Source of the DNA: an uncultured Methylophilaceae bacterium
Lineage (GTDB): Bacteria; Pseudomonadota; Gammaproteobacteria; Burkholderiales; Methylophilaceae
NCBI GenBank assembly: GCA_905618945.1
Contig: CAJQTF010000010.1
Span: 1-64,000 of the forward strand
Direction: 5' to 3'
Length of the DNA: 64,000 bases
The stretch's first letter is position 1; each line of letters begins with the position of its first letter. A program made the translations under genes and the position numbers. The notes beneath the pieces are model-generated. The model saw only the letters and a program-made list of their open reading frames with translations. It was not told the DNA's origin and did not search any database. Shown here piece after piece: positions 21,436 through 31,213 of the stretch.

Positions 21436-23190
21436 ATGACGACAAATACCAATTTAAATAAATTGCTCAGCCAAGCCTTTGGCTTCATTAAAGCAAAGGA
21501 ATTTGATAGGGCGATTCCAATCTATGAATCAGTCTTAAAGATAGATAGCATGAGTAATCAAGCACTCTCCCATTTAGGCATCATATATATGATGAAGGAA
21601 AGGTACCAAGACGCAATAGATATGATAAACAAATCCATTGAGGTGGTTGAACCAGTTATTGGTGACTATGAAAATCTTGCAATTGCCTATAGAGCTCTAA
21701 AAGATTATAAAAATCAAATATATGTATATAAGAAGATCATTCAAATTAATTCTAATAACTCAAAAATTTATACGTTTCTAGGTGCTGCTCAAAGAAAGAT
21801 GGGAGATTTATTAGGGGCACATGATTCCTACCAAAAAGCCCTAGAATTGGAGCCAAGTAAATTTCAACAAAATTACGATTATGGATTAATTTTATATCAT
21901 CAAAATAAACAAGAAGAAGCGTTAAAACAACTAAGAAAGGCACATAAAATAGACCCAACCCAAATTGAATGTATGAATAAAATAGCAGGGAGTTTGAGTT
22001 CAATTGGCCATTATAAGGAAGCTCAATCTATTTACAAAAAATTACAAAAAAAGGTTCCAGATGCTTTGGGCCCTCATATAGATTATGCATCAACTTTGAT
22101 TCATGAAGGAAAATATGAAGAACCCGTTAAGCTATTAAAAGAGTGCTTAGAAAAAAAATCAAATAATGTCGCAAAAATGAATTTGGCTATACTTTATTTA
22201 CAAAATAAAAAGTTTAAAGAAGGCTGGAAGCTCTATGGCGCAAGAATTTTACAAAGGAATGAGGATCTAGATGTAAGCAAGAGATACGATAAGCTTAAGA
22301 GTTATTTTAATATTGATTTGGATGAAAAAAAGTTAATGCCTAATGAGAAGATTTTAATTTTATTTGAATCGGGTATTGGGGATGTGATACTTGGATTGAG
22401 TATGTTAAAAGACTTTCATAAAAAATTCAAAAATATTAGTGCTGAGGTAGATTATCGCTTAGTCAGCTTATGTAAAAGGTCATTCCCAGAGATTAACTTT
22501 TATGAAGTACGAGAACTCAAAAAAGGCGAGCTTGAAATTAAGCATGATCTTAGCCTTTTTGATAAAGGTATTTATTGGGGAAGTATAGGTAGGTATGTGC
22601 GTGAAAAGGTATCAGATTTTCCAACAGAAAAGAGAGTTTATTTAAATTTAGACAAAAATAAAGATTATGAAATAAAAAATAAACTAAATAAAGGTAAAGA
22701 AATTATTTGCGGAATGTCATGGAAAAGCTGGGCTGGAGAAGGAAGGCATAAGACAACTCAACTCAAAAATTTACTCCCTATTCTTTCGCTTAATAATCTT
22801 AAATTTTTAGATTTACAATATGAAGCTAAACAAAATTTAGGGCAAACTGCTTTGGAAAAAAAAGAACTCATTATTAAACACAATATTATAATTGAAGACT
22901 ACGATTACATAGATAAATTTGAGGATATTGAGGGAGTAGCAGCACTAATATCAAATTGTGACATTATTGTTACTTGCAGTAATGTCACAGCTCATATAGC
23001 AGGAGCATTAGGAAAAAAAACTTTTTTATATGTACCTTTTGGGCGAGGTAAACTTTGGTATTGGCATGACGAAGGAGGAAAAAGTATCTGGTATCCAAGC
23101 ATTAAAATATTTACAGCAGACACACCTGGTCATTGGGGGGAGGTATTTAACGAGATTGCAAATGTCATTAAGCAAGATTTATTCAATTGA
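21436..23190 (+). CDS. TPR protein with C-terminal GT9/heptosyltransferase-like domain
   Basis: A 584-residue protein without a signal peptide. Residues 1 to about 280 are successive 34-residue tetratricopeptide repeats (SQALSHLGIIY-, IYTFLGAAQRKMGDLLGAHDSYQKALELEP-type units). From about 300 on, KILILFESGIGDVILGLSML opens a domain resembling the GT-B fold of ADP-heptose-like glycosyltransferases, with VTCSNVTAHIAGALGKKTFLYVPFGRGKLWYWHD near the end. Similar TPR-glycosyltransferase proteins in marine bacteria are tied to glycosylation of surface proteins or glycans, but the target here is unknown. No clear SD precedes the ATG. The last 12 bp overlap ntrC. Confidence 0.75.
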   Translation: MTTNTNLNKLLSQAFGFIKAKEFDRAIPIYESVLKIDSMSNQALSHLGIIYMMKERYQDAIDMINKSIEVVEPVIGDYENLAIAYRALKDYKNQIYVYKKIIQINSNNSKIYTFLGAAQRKMGDLLGAHDSYQKALELEPSKFQQNYDYGLILYHQNKQEEALKQLRKAHKIDPTQIECMNKIAGSLSSIGHYKEAQSIYKKLQKKVPDALGPHIDYASTLIHEGKYEEPVKLLKECLEKKSNNVAKMNLAILYLQNKKFKEGWKLYGARILQRNEDLDVSKRYDKLKSYFNIDLDEKKLMPNEKILILFESGIGDVILGLSMLKDFHKKFKNISAEVDYRLVSLCKRSFPEINFYEVRELKKGELEIKHDLSLFDKGIYWGSIGRYVREKVSDFPTEKRVYLNLDKNKDYEIKNKLNKGKEIICGMSWKSWAGEGRHKTTQLKNLLPILSLNNLKFLDLQYEAKQNLGQTALEKKELIIKHNIIIEDYDYIDKFEDIEGVAALISNCDIIVTCSNVTAHIAGALGKKTFLYVPFGRGKLWYWHDEGGKSIWYPSIKIFTADTPGHWGEVFNEIANVIKQDLFN

Positions 23191-24582
23191 CCTTGAAATT
23201 TTTAGCTCCTTAATTTTCCTAGTAACAGTATTTCTTCCAATACCTAATAAGTTAGCAGCATCTAATTTTCTATATTTCGTGTACTCGAGAGCCTGCTCAA
23301 TTATAATTTTCTCAGCTTGATTTATAAAAAAACTATGTAAATTTGATTTTCCATCTAATAATTGTCTCGATAAATCCCTAGCTAAATTTTCTTGCCAAGC
23401 ATGCGAGTTATTAATTGAGGTTATTGGCTCGTCTTTTAGTTCGGAAGGTAAATCGCTTACTATTATTTTATTACCAGGAGACATTACGGTTAGCCAGTGA
23501 CACACATTCTCAAGTTGCCTAACATTTCCCCTCCATTCAAGATTATTGAAAAATTCCAGAACTTCTTTAGATAAAGATTTAGGAGCAACTTTTAATTGAT
23601 GAGCACTTTTCGCTAGAAAATATCTAGACAGTGAAGGGATATCTTCAACTCTTTTTCTTAATGGGGGGACTGTAATTCGTATTACATTTAATCTATGAAA
23701 TAAATCTTCTCTAAATGTTCCTTCTTTGACCGACTCTTCTAGGTTCTGATGGGTTGCTGCTATTACTCTTACATCAACTATTATAGAATCCTGTCCTCCT
23801 ATCCTATAAAATTTCCCATCACTTAAAACTCGCAATAATCTTGTTTGCAGTTCCATTGGCATATCGCCAATCTCATCTAAGAACAATGTTCCGCCATCGG
23901 ATTGTTCAAATCTTCCTTTACGAAGGTTTTGGGCTCCAGTGAATGAGCCTTTTTCATGGCCAAATAATTCTGCTTCAAGGAGGTCTTTAGGAATTGCTGC
24001 AGTATTGATAGCAATAAAAGGAGAATCTTTTCTATCACTATTTTTATGTATCGCATTTGCAACTAATTCTTTACCTGAGCCAGACTCACCATTTAAAAGA
24101 ACAGTGGCATTTGAGTTGCTTAATCTACCTATGGCACGAAATACTTCTTGCATGGATTGTGCTTGACCAATAATTTCTGGAAGCTCTGCATCTAATTTAT
24201 AGGGCTCTTGATCACTTTTTAATGTTTGTTCTATTGCTTGATTTATAATTTCCAATACCTTATCTATATCAAAAGGTTTGGCAATATATTCAAAAGCCCC
24301 TTTTTGAAAAGCAGAGACTGCAGTATCAAGGTCAGAATAAGCCGTCATAATAATAATCGGAATCAGTGGAAATTTTTCTTTAACTTTAGTTAGAAAATCA
24401 ATCCCTGACTCTCCAGGCATCCTGATATCACTTACAATGACCAAAGGCGTTTCATGGTTAAATTGATTGATTGCTTCATTTGTATTGCTAAAACATTGGC
24501 AAGGAAGGTTTGCTTTTGATAGTGCTTTTTCAAAAACCCATCGTATAGATTTATCATCATCAAGTATCCAAACTTTTTTCAT
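23179..24582 (-). CDS. glnG: Nitrogen regulation response regulator NtrC
   Basis: A sigma-54-dependent activator of nitrogen-limitation genes, phosphorylated by NtrB. Of 467 residues, 1-120 form a receiver domain with phospho-acceptor Asp52 in VSDIRMPGESG; the central AAA+ domain has Walker A GESGSGKE and the sigma-54 contact loop GSFTGA; and the C terminus is a Fis-type helix-turn-helix (DAANLLGIGRNTVTRKIKEL). The start overlaps ntrB by 4 bp. NtrC-like DNA sites upstream of both glnA and ntrB, described below, fit its expected targets. Confidence 0.96.
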   Translation of the reverse strand: MKKVWILDDDKSIRWVFEKALSKANLPCQCFSNTNEAINQFNHETPLVIVSDIRMPGESGIDFLTKVKEKFPLIPIIIMTAYSDLDTAVSAFQKGAFEYIAKPFDIDKVLEIINQAIEQTLKSDQEPYKLDAELPEIIGQAQSMQEVFRAIGRLSNSNATVLLNGESGSGKELVANAIHKNSDRKDSPFIAINTAAIPKDLLEAELFGHEKGSFTGAQNLRKGRFEQSDGGTLFLDEIGDMPMELQTRLLRVLSDGKFYRIGGQDSIIVDVRVIAATHQNLEESVKEGTFREDLFHRLNVIRITVPPLRKRVEDIPSLSRYFLAKSAHQLKVAPKSLSKEVLEFFNNLEWRGNVRQLENVCHWLTVMSPGNKIIVSDLPSELKDEPITSINNSHAWQENLARDLSRQLLDGKSNLHSFFINQAEKIIIEQALEYTKYRKLDAANLLGIGRNTVTRKIKELKISRSIE

Positions 24583-25676
24583 TTCTTTACCTCATTAATT
24601 ATTAAATTGTTCTCAATAGGAAGAATTATTGAAAACTTTGTATTGCCGGGGAAGCTAGAGCAATCGATCATTCCATTATGTTGTGTTATAAAGTTTTGTG
24701 CCAAAGAGAGGCCTAATCCAGATCCAGATTCTCTACCTGATACTAATGGATAAAATATTTTATCTAATAATTCCTTCTTAATACCTGGCCCATTATCGAC
24801 AATATCTAAACGTATCGCTGTTGTATGTTTCTTTTTATGAAAAACAATTTGACTCTCTGCCCTAGTAATAAAGTAAAGATTCATTTTTTCTGCTGGTTTA
24901 TCTTCAAACATTGCTTGGACACCATTTCGAGCAACGTTTAAAACAGCTTGAATTAGCTTTTCTCTGTCTCCAATAAATTCAGGCAAACTTACATCATAAT
25001 CTCTAGTTAGTTTTAAGTTTTCAGGGAATTCTGATAATAATAAGCTACGAACCCTTTCTAAAACCTCATGAATATTTGTTTTTTTATATATAGGAAGTTG
25101 GTGCGGTATTAATAATTTATTCATCAGGTTTTGTAGCCGATCAGCTTCATTAATGATTACTTGTGTATATTCTTTTAATGATTTTTCATCCAACTCTTTT
25201 TCTAAAAGTTGGGCAGCTCCTCTTAACCCGCCCAGTGGGTTTCTTATCTCATGCGCAAGGTTTCTTAGTAATTCCGAATTTGCTTGTTGTTGAATAAACA
25301 TTCTTTCTTCACGCGCGATTCTTAGCTGTTGATCCATTTGACTAAACTCTACTATAAAGTCAAACTCTTTCCCTTCAATTGGTGTGATTGTAAAACTCAC
25401 GCAAATAGTTTTATTCTGTTTGGTCTTAATAAAGTATTCATGTTCTCGATAAGAGCTTTGTTTGGTTTTGGCTTGCTCTAATGCATCTTTAAAAAAATCA
25501 ATTTCTTCAAAAAATAAACTAATACTTTCATTAATGGCCTGATCATTACTCAATTCAAATAAGATTTCAGCACTTGGATTTATGTACTTAATAATTAAAT
25601 TTTTATCACAAGCAAATACCGCAGTTGCTAAGTCTTCCATTCCTTTCAATTCATTTTTCAATAAGTTTGGTTTCAT
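24579..25676 (-). CDS. glnL: Nitrogen regulation sensor histidine kinase NtrB
   Basis: A cytosolic two-component kinase that phosphorylates NtrC under nitrogen limitation and is reversed by PII. The 365 residues hold an N-terminal PAS domain (about 10-115), the H-box with His142 in LRNLAHEIRNPLGGLRGAAQ, and a HATPase domain with NGVQAM, DNGPGI and GSGLGLSLAQ. It has no transmembrane segment, as expected. It lies 171 bp downstream of glnA, and that gap holds the glnA terminator and a candidate NtrC site. Confidence 0.95.
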   Translation of the reverse strand: MKPNLLKNELKGMEDLATAVFACDKNLIIKYINPSAEILFELSNDQAINESISLFFEEIDFFKDALEQAKTKQSSYREHEYFIKTKQNKTICVSFTITPIEGKEFDFIVEFSQMDQQLRIAREERMFIQQQANSELLRNLAHEIRNPLGGLRGAAQLLEKELDEKSLKEYTQVIINEADRLQNLMNKLLIPHQLPIYKKTNIHEVLERVRSLLLSEFPENLKLTRDYDVSLPEFIGDREKLIQAVLNVARNGVQAMFEDKPAEKMNLYFITRAESQIVFHKKKHTTAIRLDIVDNGPGIKKELLDKIFYPLVSGRESGSGLGLSLAQNFITQHNGMIDCSSFPGNTKFSIILPIENNLIINEVKK

Positions 25677-25777
25677 TTATATAAGTCCATATAGTTTAAC
25701 AAGCAAGAATGTGACCAAGATTTTTATATTGACTCCATAGGCTCCATTAGCGCGTTAGTCCAACTTTATTTTTTAAA

Positions 25778-25794
25778 TGCACAATATTAGTGCA
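25778..25794. promoter_or_regulatory. NtrC-like binding site upstream of ntrB
   Basis: The 17-mer TGCACAATATTAGTGCA has perfect TGCAC/GTGCA arms around seven bases, matching the known NtrC consensus (TGCAC-N7-GTGCA type). It lies about 100 bp upstream of the ntrB start and just past the glnA terminator. In E. coli, NtrC sites at this place autoregulate glnLG; the same is inferred here. Confidence 0.7.
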
Positions 25795-25808
25795 TAAAAA
25801 TTTTAGGT

Positions 25809-25834
25809 AAAAAAAGGGCGGATTTTAACCCGCC
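25809..25834 (-). terminator. Rho-independent terminator of glnA
   Basis: Read on the minus strand, GGCGG and CCGCC form a stem around an eight-base loop GTTAAAAT, followed by C and a run of seven T. It begins 14 bp after the glnA stop. It should end most glnA transcripts and lower, but not necessarily abolish, read-through into ntrBC. Confidence 0.88.
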
Positions 25835-25847
25835 ACTTAATTAGAAT

Positions 25848-27257
25848 CTATAAACTGTAATACATATCAAACTCAATTGGATGAGGGGTCATTCTTAAAC
25901 GTGTAACCTCTTCCATTTTTAAATCAATAAAGCTATCAATAAAATCATCAGAAAAAACTCCACCTGCAGTCAAGAATTTTCTGTCAACTCTTAGAGCCTC
26001 AAGAGCTTCCGGAAGGGTTGCGGCGACTTGAGGTATTTTTGCTTCTTCTTTAGCTGTTAGATCATATAAGTCTCTTGATTCAGCTTCCCCTGGATGTATT
26101 TTATTTTGGATACCATCGAGACCAGCCATCATTAGCGCACTAAAAGCTAAATATGGGTTTGCCATTGGATCTGGAAATCGGACCTCAATCCGTCTTGCCT
26201 TATCTGTTGATACATATGGGATACGAATTGCAGCAGATCTATTTTTAGCAGAATATGCCAGCATAACCGGTGCTTCAAATCCAGGAACTAGGCGTTTATA
26301 TGAATTCGTTGATGGATTAGTTATAGCATTTAAGGCTTTGCCATGCTTGATAATTCCACCAATATAATAAAGAGCAGTATCACTTAGGTTTGCATATTTT
26401 TTCCCTGCAAACATATTTTTTCCACCCTTCCAAATTGATTGGTGAACGTGCATCCCTGTTCCGTTATCATTCAAAATTGGTTTTGGCATAAAGGTCGCTG
26501 TTTTACCAAATCTATGCGCTGTATTCATCACAACGTATTTAAGGATTTGAGTCCAATCAGCTCTTTGTGTTAATGAAGAAAATTTAGTGCCAATTTCATT
26601 TTGGCCGGCTCCTGCAACTTCATGATGATGAACCTCAACAGGCACACCCATCTCTTCTAATGTTAAGCACATTTCTGATCTAAGATCCTGAAGGGAGTCA
26701 ACAGGAGGTACCGGAAAGTAACCACCCTTAACTCTCGGGCGATGACCAACATTACCACCGTCATGTTCGTTATGAGAATCCCATTCTGCTTCTTCAGAGT
26801 TAATATTTACTGAAGAGCCACTCATACCTGAAGTCCATGTGATTGAGTCAAATACAAAAAACTCAGGTTCTGGGCCAAAATAAATAGTGTCACCAATACC
26901 AGTTGTTTTAAGGTATTTTTCAGCACGATTCGCTATTGTTCTTGGATCACGATCATAACCCTTACCATCTGTCGGGTCTACAACGTTACAAGTTAAAATA
27001 AGAGTTTTCTCTTCCATAAATGGATCGATATTAGCTGTGTTAGGATCAGGAAAAAGTAACATATCCGATGCATTTATACCTTTCCATCCTTCAATAGAAG
27101 AACCGTCAAATGCATGCCCTTCAGTAAATTTAGTTTTATCAAAGGCAGAAGTTGGAACTGAAACATGCTGCTCTTTTCCTTTGGTATCAGTGAAACGAAG
27201 ATCAACAAATTTAACATTTTCTTGTTTAATTTTTTTCAGTACATCAGCTGCGGCCAT
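25848..27257 (-). CDS. glnA: Glutamine synthetase type I
   Basis: Makes glutamine from glutamate, ammonia and ATP, the main assimilation route at low ammonium. The protein has 469 residues from the ATG at 27257, which sits 7 bases after a strong AAGGAG; the track's TTG start two codons earlier is unlikely. Seen motifs are [12 protein letters not shown], the [13 protein letters not shown] region, and [18 protein letters not shown]. The adenylylation-loop Tyr is in [12 protein letters not shown], so GlnE-type control is plausible. Transcription appears to come from a sigma-54 promoter with two upstream NtrC sites. Confidence 0.97.
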   Translation of the reverse strand: MAAADVLKKIKQENVKFVDLRFTDTKGKEQHVSVPTSAFDKTKFTEGHAFDGSSIEGWKGINASDMLLFPDPNTANIDPFMEEKTLILTCNVVDPTDGKGYDRDPRTIANRAEKYLKTTGIGDTIYFGPEPEFFVFDSITWTSGMSGSSVNINSEEAEWDSHNEHDGGNVGHRPRVKGGYFPVPPVDSLQDLRSEMCLTLEEMGVPVEVHHHEVAGAGQNEIGTKFSSLTQRADWTQILKYVVMNTAHRFGKTATFMPKPILNDNGTGMHVHQSIWKGGKNMFAGKKYANLSDTALYYIGGIIKHGKALNAITNPSTNSYKRLVPGFEAPVMLAYSAKNRSAAIRIPYVSTDKARRIEVRFPDPMANPYLAFSALMMAGLDGIQNKIHPGEAESRDLYDLTAKEEAKIPQVAATLPEALEALRVDRKFLTAGGVFSDDFIDSFIDLKMEEVTRLRMTPHPIEFDMYYSL

Positions 27258-27303
27258 TCTCAAACTCCTTAAAAATAATTAATTGGTATAGTATATAATT
27301 TAA

Positions 27304-27320
27304 AGCAGAATCTATGCCAA
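27304..27320 (-). promoter_or_regulatory. Sigma-54 (-24/-12) promoter of glnA
   Basis: The minus strand reads TTGGCATAGATTCTGCT. It has the invariant GG and GC dinucleotides with exactly ten bases between them, as required by RpoN holoenzyme (consensus TGGCAC-N5-TTGC). The predicted start of transcription is near 27293, about 35 bp before the glnA ATG. The two NtrC-like sites lie upstream at typical enhancer distance, which makes the match much stronger than the motif alone. RpoN itself is outside the window. Confidence 0.8.
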
Positions 27321-27377
27321 CATTTAATTGGCTAAAATAACCGATTTATTCATAAAATACATCAAATAAATTATATA

Positions 27378-27394
27378 TGCACTAGTATAATGCA
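27378..27394. promoter_or_regulatory. NtrC-like enhancer site 1 upstream of glnA
   Basis: The 17-mer TGCACTAGTATAATGCA has TGCAC/ATGCA arms, one base off a perfect inverted repeat. It is centred roughly 93 bp upstream of the predicted sigma-54 transcription start. It is spaced 32 bp (about three helical turns) from the second site, so both face the same side of the DNA. Confidence 0.78.
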
Positions 27395-27409
27395 TTATTA
27401 CTTAATTAT

Positions 27410-27426
27410 TGCACTATTATAATGCA
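27410..27426. promoter_or_regulatory. NtrC-like enhancer site 2 upstream of glnA
   Basis: The 17-mer TGCACTATTATAATGCA differs from site 1 at only two central positions and lies exactly 32 bp further upstream. Paired sites at about -108 and -140 are known at E. coli glnAp2; the layout here is similar. It is also only about 50 bp from the aroE start, so binding could affect aroE, but nothing in the sequence proves that. Confidence 0.78.
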
Positions 27427-27473
27427 TTAAATATTTCTCTTGATATTTTTTAATTGTTTATAATAATAATCGA

Positions 27474-28313
27474 ATGAAAAAAGAGATAAAAAAATTTGCA
27501 GTTCTTGGGCATCCCATAGCGCACTCACTTTCGCCCAAAATACATCTTTTATTTGCAAAAGAATTCGCAATTGATTTAGAGTATAAAAAATTTGATATTA
27601 ATCCAGATAATTTTTTTGTAAATGTTAAGCGTTTAGAGGCTGAGGGTTATCAAGGGCTAAATATTACCCTTCCCTTAAAAATTGCTGCATTTGCTATTTG
27701 TGACCAACTTTCAGAAAGGTCATCTTTCTGTAAGTCTGTTAATACAATAACATTTTTAGATAATAATATTATTGGAGACTCAACGGATGGCAGGGGGTTA
27801 CTAAATGATTTGTCTAATAAAAAAATCAATACCAAAGGTAAAAATATTTTTTTAGTTGGGGCTGGTGGGGCTGCAAATGGAGCAATTTATGATCTTATTC
27901 AAAGCAAACCAAAGAAAATTTTTCTAACAAATAGAACTTTTACTAAAGCAATCGAGATGAAAAAATATTGGAAATCTTTTGCTGAAAAAAACCAAGTAAC
28001 ATTAGAGACAATAGATTTAGATTTCTCCAATAGACTAAATTTTGATTTGATAATAAATGCTACTTCTTCATCCTTAACTAACCAACACTCACCTTTGCCA
28101 GAACATGCTTTACATTGTTTAAAGGATGATGGTGTTTGTTATGACATGATGTATGGCTCTCAAACTCCGTTTATGAAAGAAGCTTATAAGAAAACTGATT
28201 CAGTTTACGATGGCCTTGGGATGTTGGTTGAGCAAGCAGCAGCAAGTTTTAATATATGGCATCAGCTAGCTCCAGCGACAGAAAATATTGAGGCTTCTTT
28301 AAAAAACCTATAA
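27474..28313 (+). CDS. aroE: Shikimate dehydrogenase
   Basis: Reduces 3-dehydroshikimate to shikimate with NADPH. The 279 residues show the substrate-binding [15 protein letters not shown] near 10-24, NITLPLK with the catalytic Lys, the Asp in GDSTDGRGL, the nucleotide-binding [19 protein letters not shown] and the late [15 protein letters not shown]. It diverges from glnA across 216 bp that hold the nitrogen control sites. No good SD is visible before the ATG. Its end overlaps uvrA by 6 bp. Confidence 0.95.
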   Translation: MKKEIKKFAVLGHPIAHSLSPKIHLLFAKEFAIDLEYKKFDINPDNFFVNVKRLEAEGYQGLNITLPLKIAAFAICDQLSERSSFCKSVNTITFLDNNIIGDSTDGRGLLNDLSNKKINTKGKNIFLVGAGGAANGAIYDLIQSKPKKIFLTNRTFTKAIEMKKYWKSFAEKNQVTLETIDLDFSNRLNFDLIINATSSSLTNQHSPLPEHALHCLKDDGVCYDMMYGSQTPFMKEAYKKTDSVYDGLGMLVEQAAASFNIWHQLAPATENIEASLKNL

Positions 28314-31118
28314 ATATCTTTTTAAATATTTACCGGTAAAGCTTTTATTATTGGATATAATTTTTTCAGGTGACCCCTCTGCGATGATTTCACCGCCACC
28401 ATCACCTCCTTCAGGGCCAAGGTCAATAATCCAATCAGCAGTCTTGATTACATCCAGATTGTGTTCAATTACCACTAAAGTATTTCCATTATCTCTTAAT
28501 CTGTGCAATACATTTAGTAGTAGTTGTATGTCAGCAAAATGTAAGCCAGTTGTTGGCTCATCTAAAATATAAAGTGTTCTTCCAGTATCTCTTTTTGAAA
28601 GTTCTAAAGCTAATTTGACTCTTTGAGCTTCGCCCCCAGAAAGAGTCGTTGCATTTTGCCCTAATTTAATATAACCAAGACCTACATCTAGGAGAGTTTT
28701 TAGTTTTCGTTCAAGCGTTGGTACAGCCTTAAAAAATTCATGTGCTTCTTCTACGGTAAAACTTAAAATATTATGAATATTTTTTCCTTTGTAAAATATT
28801 TCAAGCGTTTCACGATTGTAACGATGGCCATAACAAGAGTCACATTCGACATATACATCCGGTAAAAAATGCATTTCAACTCTAATTACCCCATCACCTT
28901 CACAGGCCTCACATCTTCCACCTTTAACATTGAATGAGAACCGTCCTTGATTGTAACCTCTCGCTCTACTTTCTTGGACTTTAGAAAAAAGATCTCTTAT
29001 AGGAGTAAACAAGCCGGTATAGGTAGCAGGGTTAGATCTTGGAGTTCTCCCAATGGGGCTTTGATTTACATCGACAACTTTGTCGAAGAAATCAAAGCCT
29101 TCTATATCTTCATGACTCGCTGGTTCTAAATTGCTTCGGTAAAGGTGTTTTGCTACGGCATTATAAAGTGTGTCATTAATGAGTGTAGATTTTCCACTAC
29201 CAGAAACTCCTGTAACACATGTAAATAATCCTATCGGGAGATTTAAAGTAATATTTTTTAAATTATTACCGGAAGCTTTTGTAATTTTGAAAAAGGAATT
29301 ATCAGGAGATTTTATTTTGTTTGTAACTGTGATTTTCTTCTGCCCACTTATGTATTGGCCAGTTAGGGAGTTTTTATTTTTAGCAATTTCATTAGGGAGT
29401 CCTTGGGCCACAATTTCACCACCGTGAACTCCAGCACCAGGACCAATATCTACGACATAATCAGCTGTCATAATTGCATCATAATCATGCTCAACAACAA
29501 TCACCGTATTCCCAATATCTCGAAGATTTCTAAGTGTCTCTAGGAGTTTGTCGTTATCTTTTTGATGGAGTCCAATAGAGGGCTCATCTAAAACATACAT
29601 TACTCCTGTTAAACCACTGCCAATTTGTGAAGCCAATCTAATTCTTTGGGCCTCACCCCCTGAAAGCGTGTCAGCAGATCTTGAAAGAGATAAATAATCA
29701 AGACCTACATTTATTAGAAAAATAAGCCTATTTTTTATTTCCTGAATTATTTTGCTCGCAACTTGAGCACGAAATCCTAATAGTTTTATATTAATGAAGA
29801 ATTCTAAAGATTTTTTAAGGGGTAATTTGCATACTTCATGCAGATTTAAATCACCAACCAATACGTTTCTCGCCTCAATTTTTAAACGAGTTCCTTTGCA
29901 TGAAGGACATTCTTGATTACTTAAATATTTAGCTAATTCATCTCGAACAGAGCTCGAATCTGTTTCTTGATAACGTCTTTTAAAGTTATTTATTACCCCT
30001 TCAAAAGGGTGCTTTTTTGAATTAATAGTCCCTTGCTCATTAAAATAACTAAATTCTATTTGTTCCTTACCACTTCCAAATAAAATAATATTTTGAATTC
30101 TCTCTTGGAGATCTTGGTAAGGTGTTTCAAGATCAAAACTATAATGTTGGGCAAGACTATTTAACATTTGATAGTAGAATTGATTTCGCTTATCCCATCC
30201 CTTGATGGCTCCGGATGATAATGGGAGTTGAGGAAAAGCTACAACGCGAGCTGCATCAAAGAAATTTTTATGCCCCAGGCCATCGCAATCAGGGCACGCC
30301 CCCATTGGGTTATTAAAGGAAAATAATCTGGGTTCTAATTCAGTTAGCGCATAGTCGCAATGTGGACAGGAAAATTTTGCAGAAAATAGTTGTGTCTCTT
30401 TAGTGTCCATATTGATGCAAATAATTTTTCCATCAGCAAGTTTCAAACCTGTTTCGACTGATTCAGTAATACGCTGTTTAATATCAAGATGAATTTTTAT
30501 ACGATCAATTACAACATCTAATTGATGCTTTGTATTTTTTTGTATAGCGGGAATATTATCTATTTCATAAATTGTTCCATCTAGTCTAATCCTTATAAAT
30601 CCTTGTGCCCTTAATTCATCAATTAAATCTAAATGACTACCTTTACGATTATTTACTACAGGTGCAAGCACCATGATTTTAGTGCTTTCTGGAAGAGACA
30701 GAAGCTGATCTACTATCTGTGAGACTGTCTGTGCTTCAAGTTTAATTTTATGAGTAGGGCAGTAAGGATCGCCAGCGCGAGCATAAAGCAATCGAAGATA
30801 GTCATGTATTTCGGTTACAGTGCCAACAGTTGATCGTGGATTATGTGAAGTAGACTTCTGTTCTATAGAAATTGCGGGCGACAGACCTTCAATCATATCT
30901 ACATCAGGCTTATTCATTCGGTCAAGAAATTGCCTAGCATAGGCTGACAAGGATTCAACATATCTTCTTTGTCCTTCAGCATAGAGAGTATCAAATGCCA
31001 GAGAAGATTTCCCAGATCCAGATAAGCCTGTAATAACTATTAGTTTATTTCTAGGAAGATCTAACGAAATATTTTTTAAGTTATGGGTTCTAGCCCCTTT
31101 AATTTTAATGTAATCCAT
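28308..31118 (-). CDS. uvrA: UvrABC excinuclease subunit A
   Basis: The damage-recognition ATPase of nucleotide excision repair. It has about 936 residues from the ATG giving [16 protein letters not shown], the usual UvrA start; the track begins eight codons earlier at a TTG, which I reject. It has two ABC ATPase modules: Walker [15 protein letters not shown] and [14 protein letters not shown], signature [12 protein letters not shown] and [12 protein letters not shown]. Zinc-binding cysteines appear in [19 protein letters not shown] and [16 protein letters not shown]. The usual lineage order of uvrA divergent from an MFS gene and ssb is kept. Confidence 0.97.
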   Translation of the reverse strand: MDYIKIKGARTHNLKNISLDLPRNKLIVITGLSGSGKSSLAFDTLYAEGQRRYVESLSAYARQFLDRMNKPDVDMIEGLSPAISIEQKSTSHNPRSTVGTVTEIHDYLRLLYARAGDPYCPTHKIKLEAQTVSQIVDQLLSLPESTKIMVLAPVVNNRKGSHLDLIDELRAQGFIRIRLDGTIYEIDNIPAIQKNTKHQLDVVIDRIKIHLDIKQRITESVETGLKLADGKIICINMDTKETQLFSAKFSCPHCDYALTELEPRLFSFNNPMGACPDCDGLGHKNFFDAARVVAFPQLPLSSGAIKGWDKRNQFYYQMLNSLAQHYSFDLETPYQDLQERIQNIILFGSGKEQIEFSYFNEQGTINSKKHPFEGVINNFKRRYQETDSSSVRDELAKYLSNQECPSCKGTRLKIEARNVLVGDLNLHEVCKLPLKKSLEFFINIKLLGFRAQVASKIIQEIKNRLIFLINVGLDYLSLSRSADTLSGGEAQRIRLASQIGSGLTGVMYVLDEPSIGLHQKDNDKLLETLRNLRDIGNTVIVVEHDYDAIMTADYVVDIGPGAGVHGGEIVAQGLPNEIAKNKNSLTGQYISGQKKITVTNKIKSPDNSFFKITKASGNNLKNITLNLPIGLFTCVTGVSGSGKSTLINDTLYNAVAKHLYRSNLEPASHEDIEGFDFFDKVVDVNQSPIGRTPRSNPATYTGLFTPIRDLFSKVQESRARGYNQGRFSFNVKGGRCEACEGDGVIRVEMHFLPDVYVECDSCYGHRYNRETLEIFYKGKNIHNILSFTVEEAHEFFKAVPTLERKLKTLLDVGLGYIKLGQNATTLSGGEAQRVKLALELSKRDTGRTLYILDEPTTGLHFADIQLLLNVLHRLRDNGNTLVVIEHNLDVIKTADWIIDLGPEGGDGGGEIIAEGSPEKIISNNKSFTGKYLKRYL

Positions 31119-31213
31119 TTTTTTATTTTTTTTTAGGAGCAACCTGATATTATATTTTATAATCTCTATTTTAGAAACTAAAGTTTTATTATTTCATAGG
31201 TCTATATACAAGA

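Noticed and set aside
31119-31142. TTG start of uvrA in the ORF track
   Set aside because: It adds eight Lys/Leu residues not typical of UvrA; the following ATG gives the usual N terminus.
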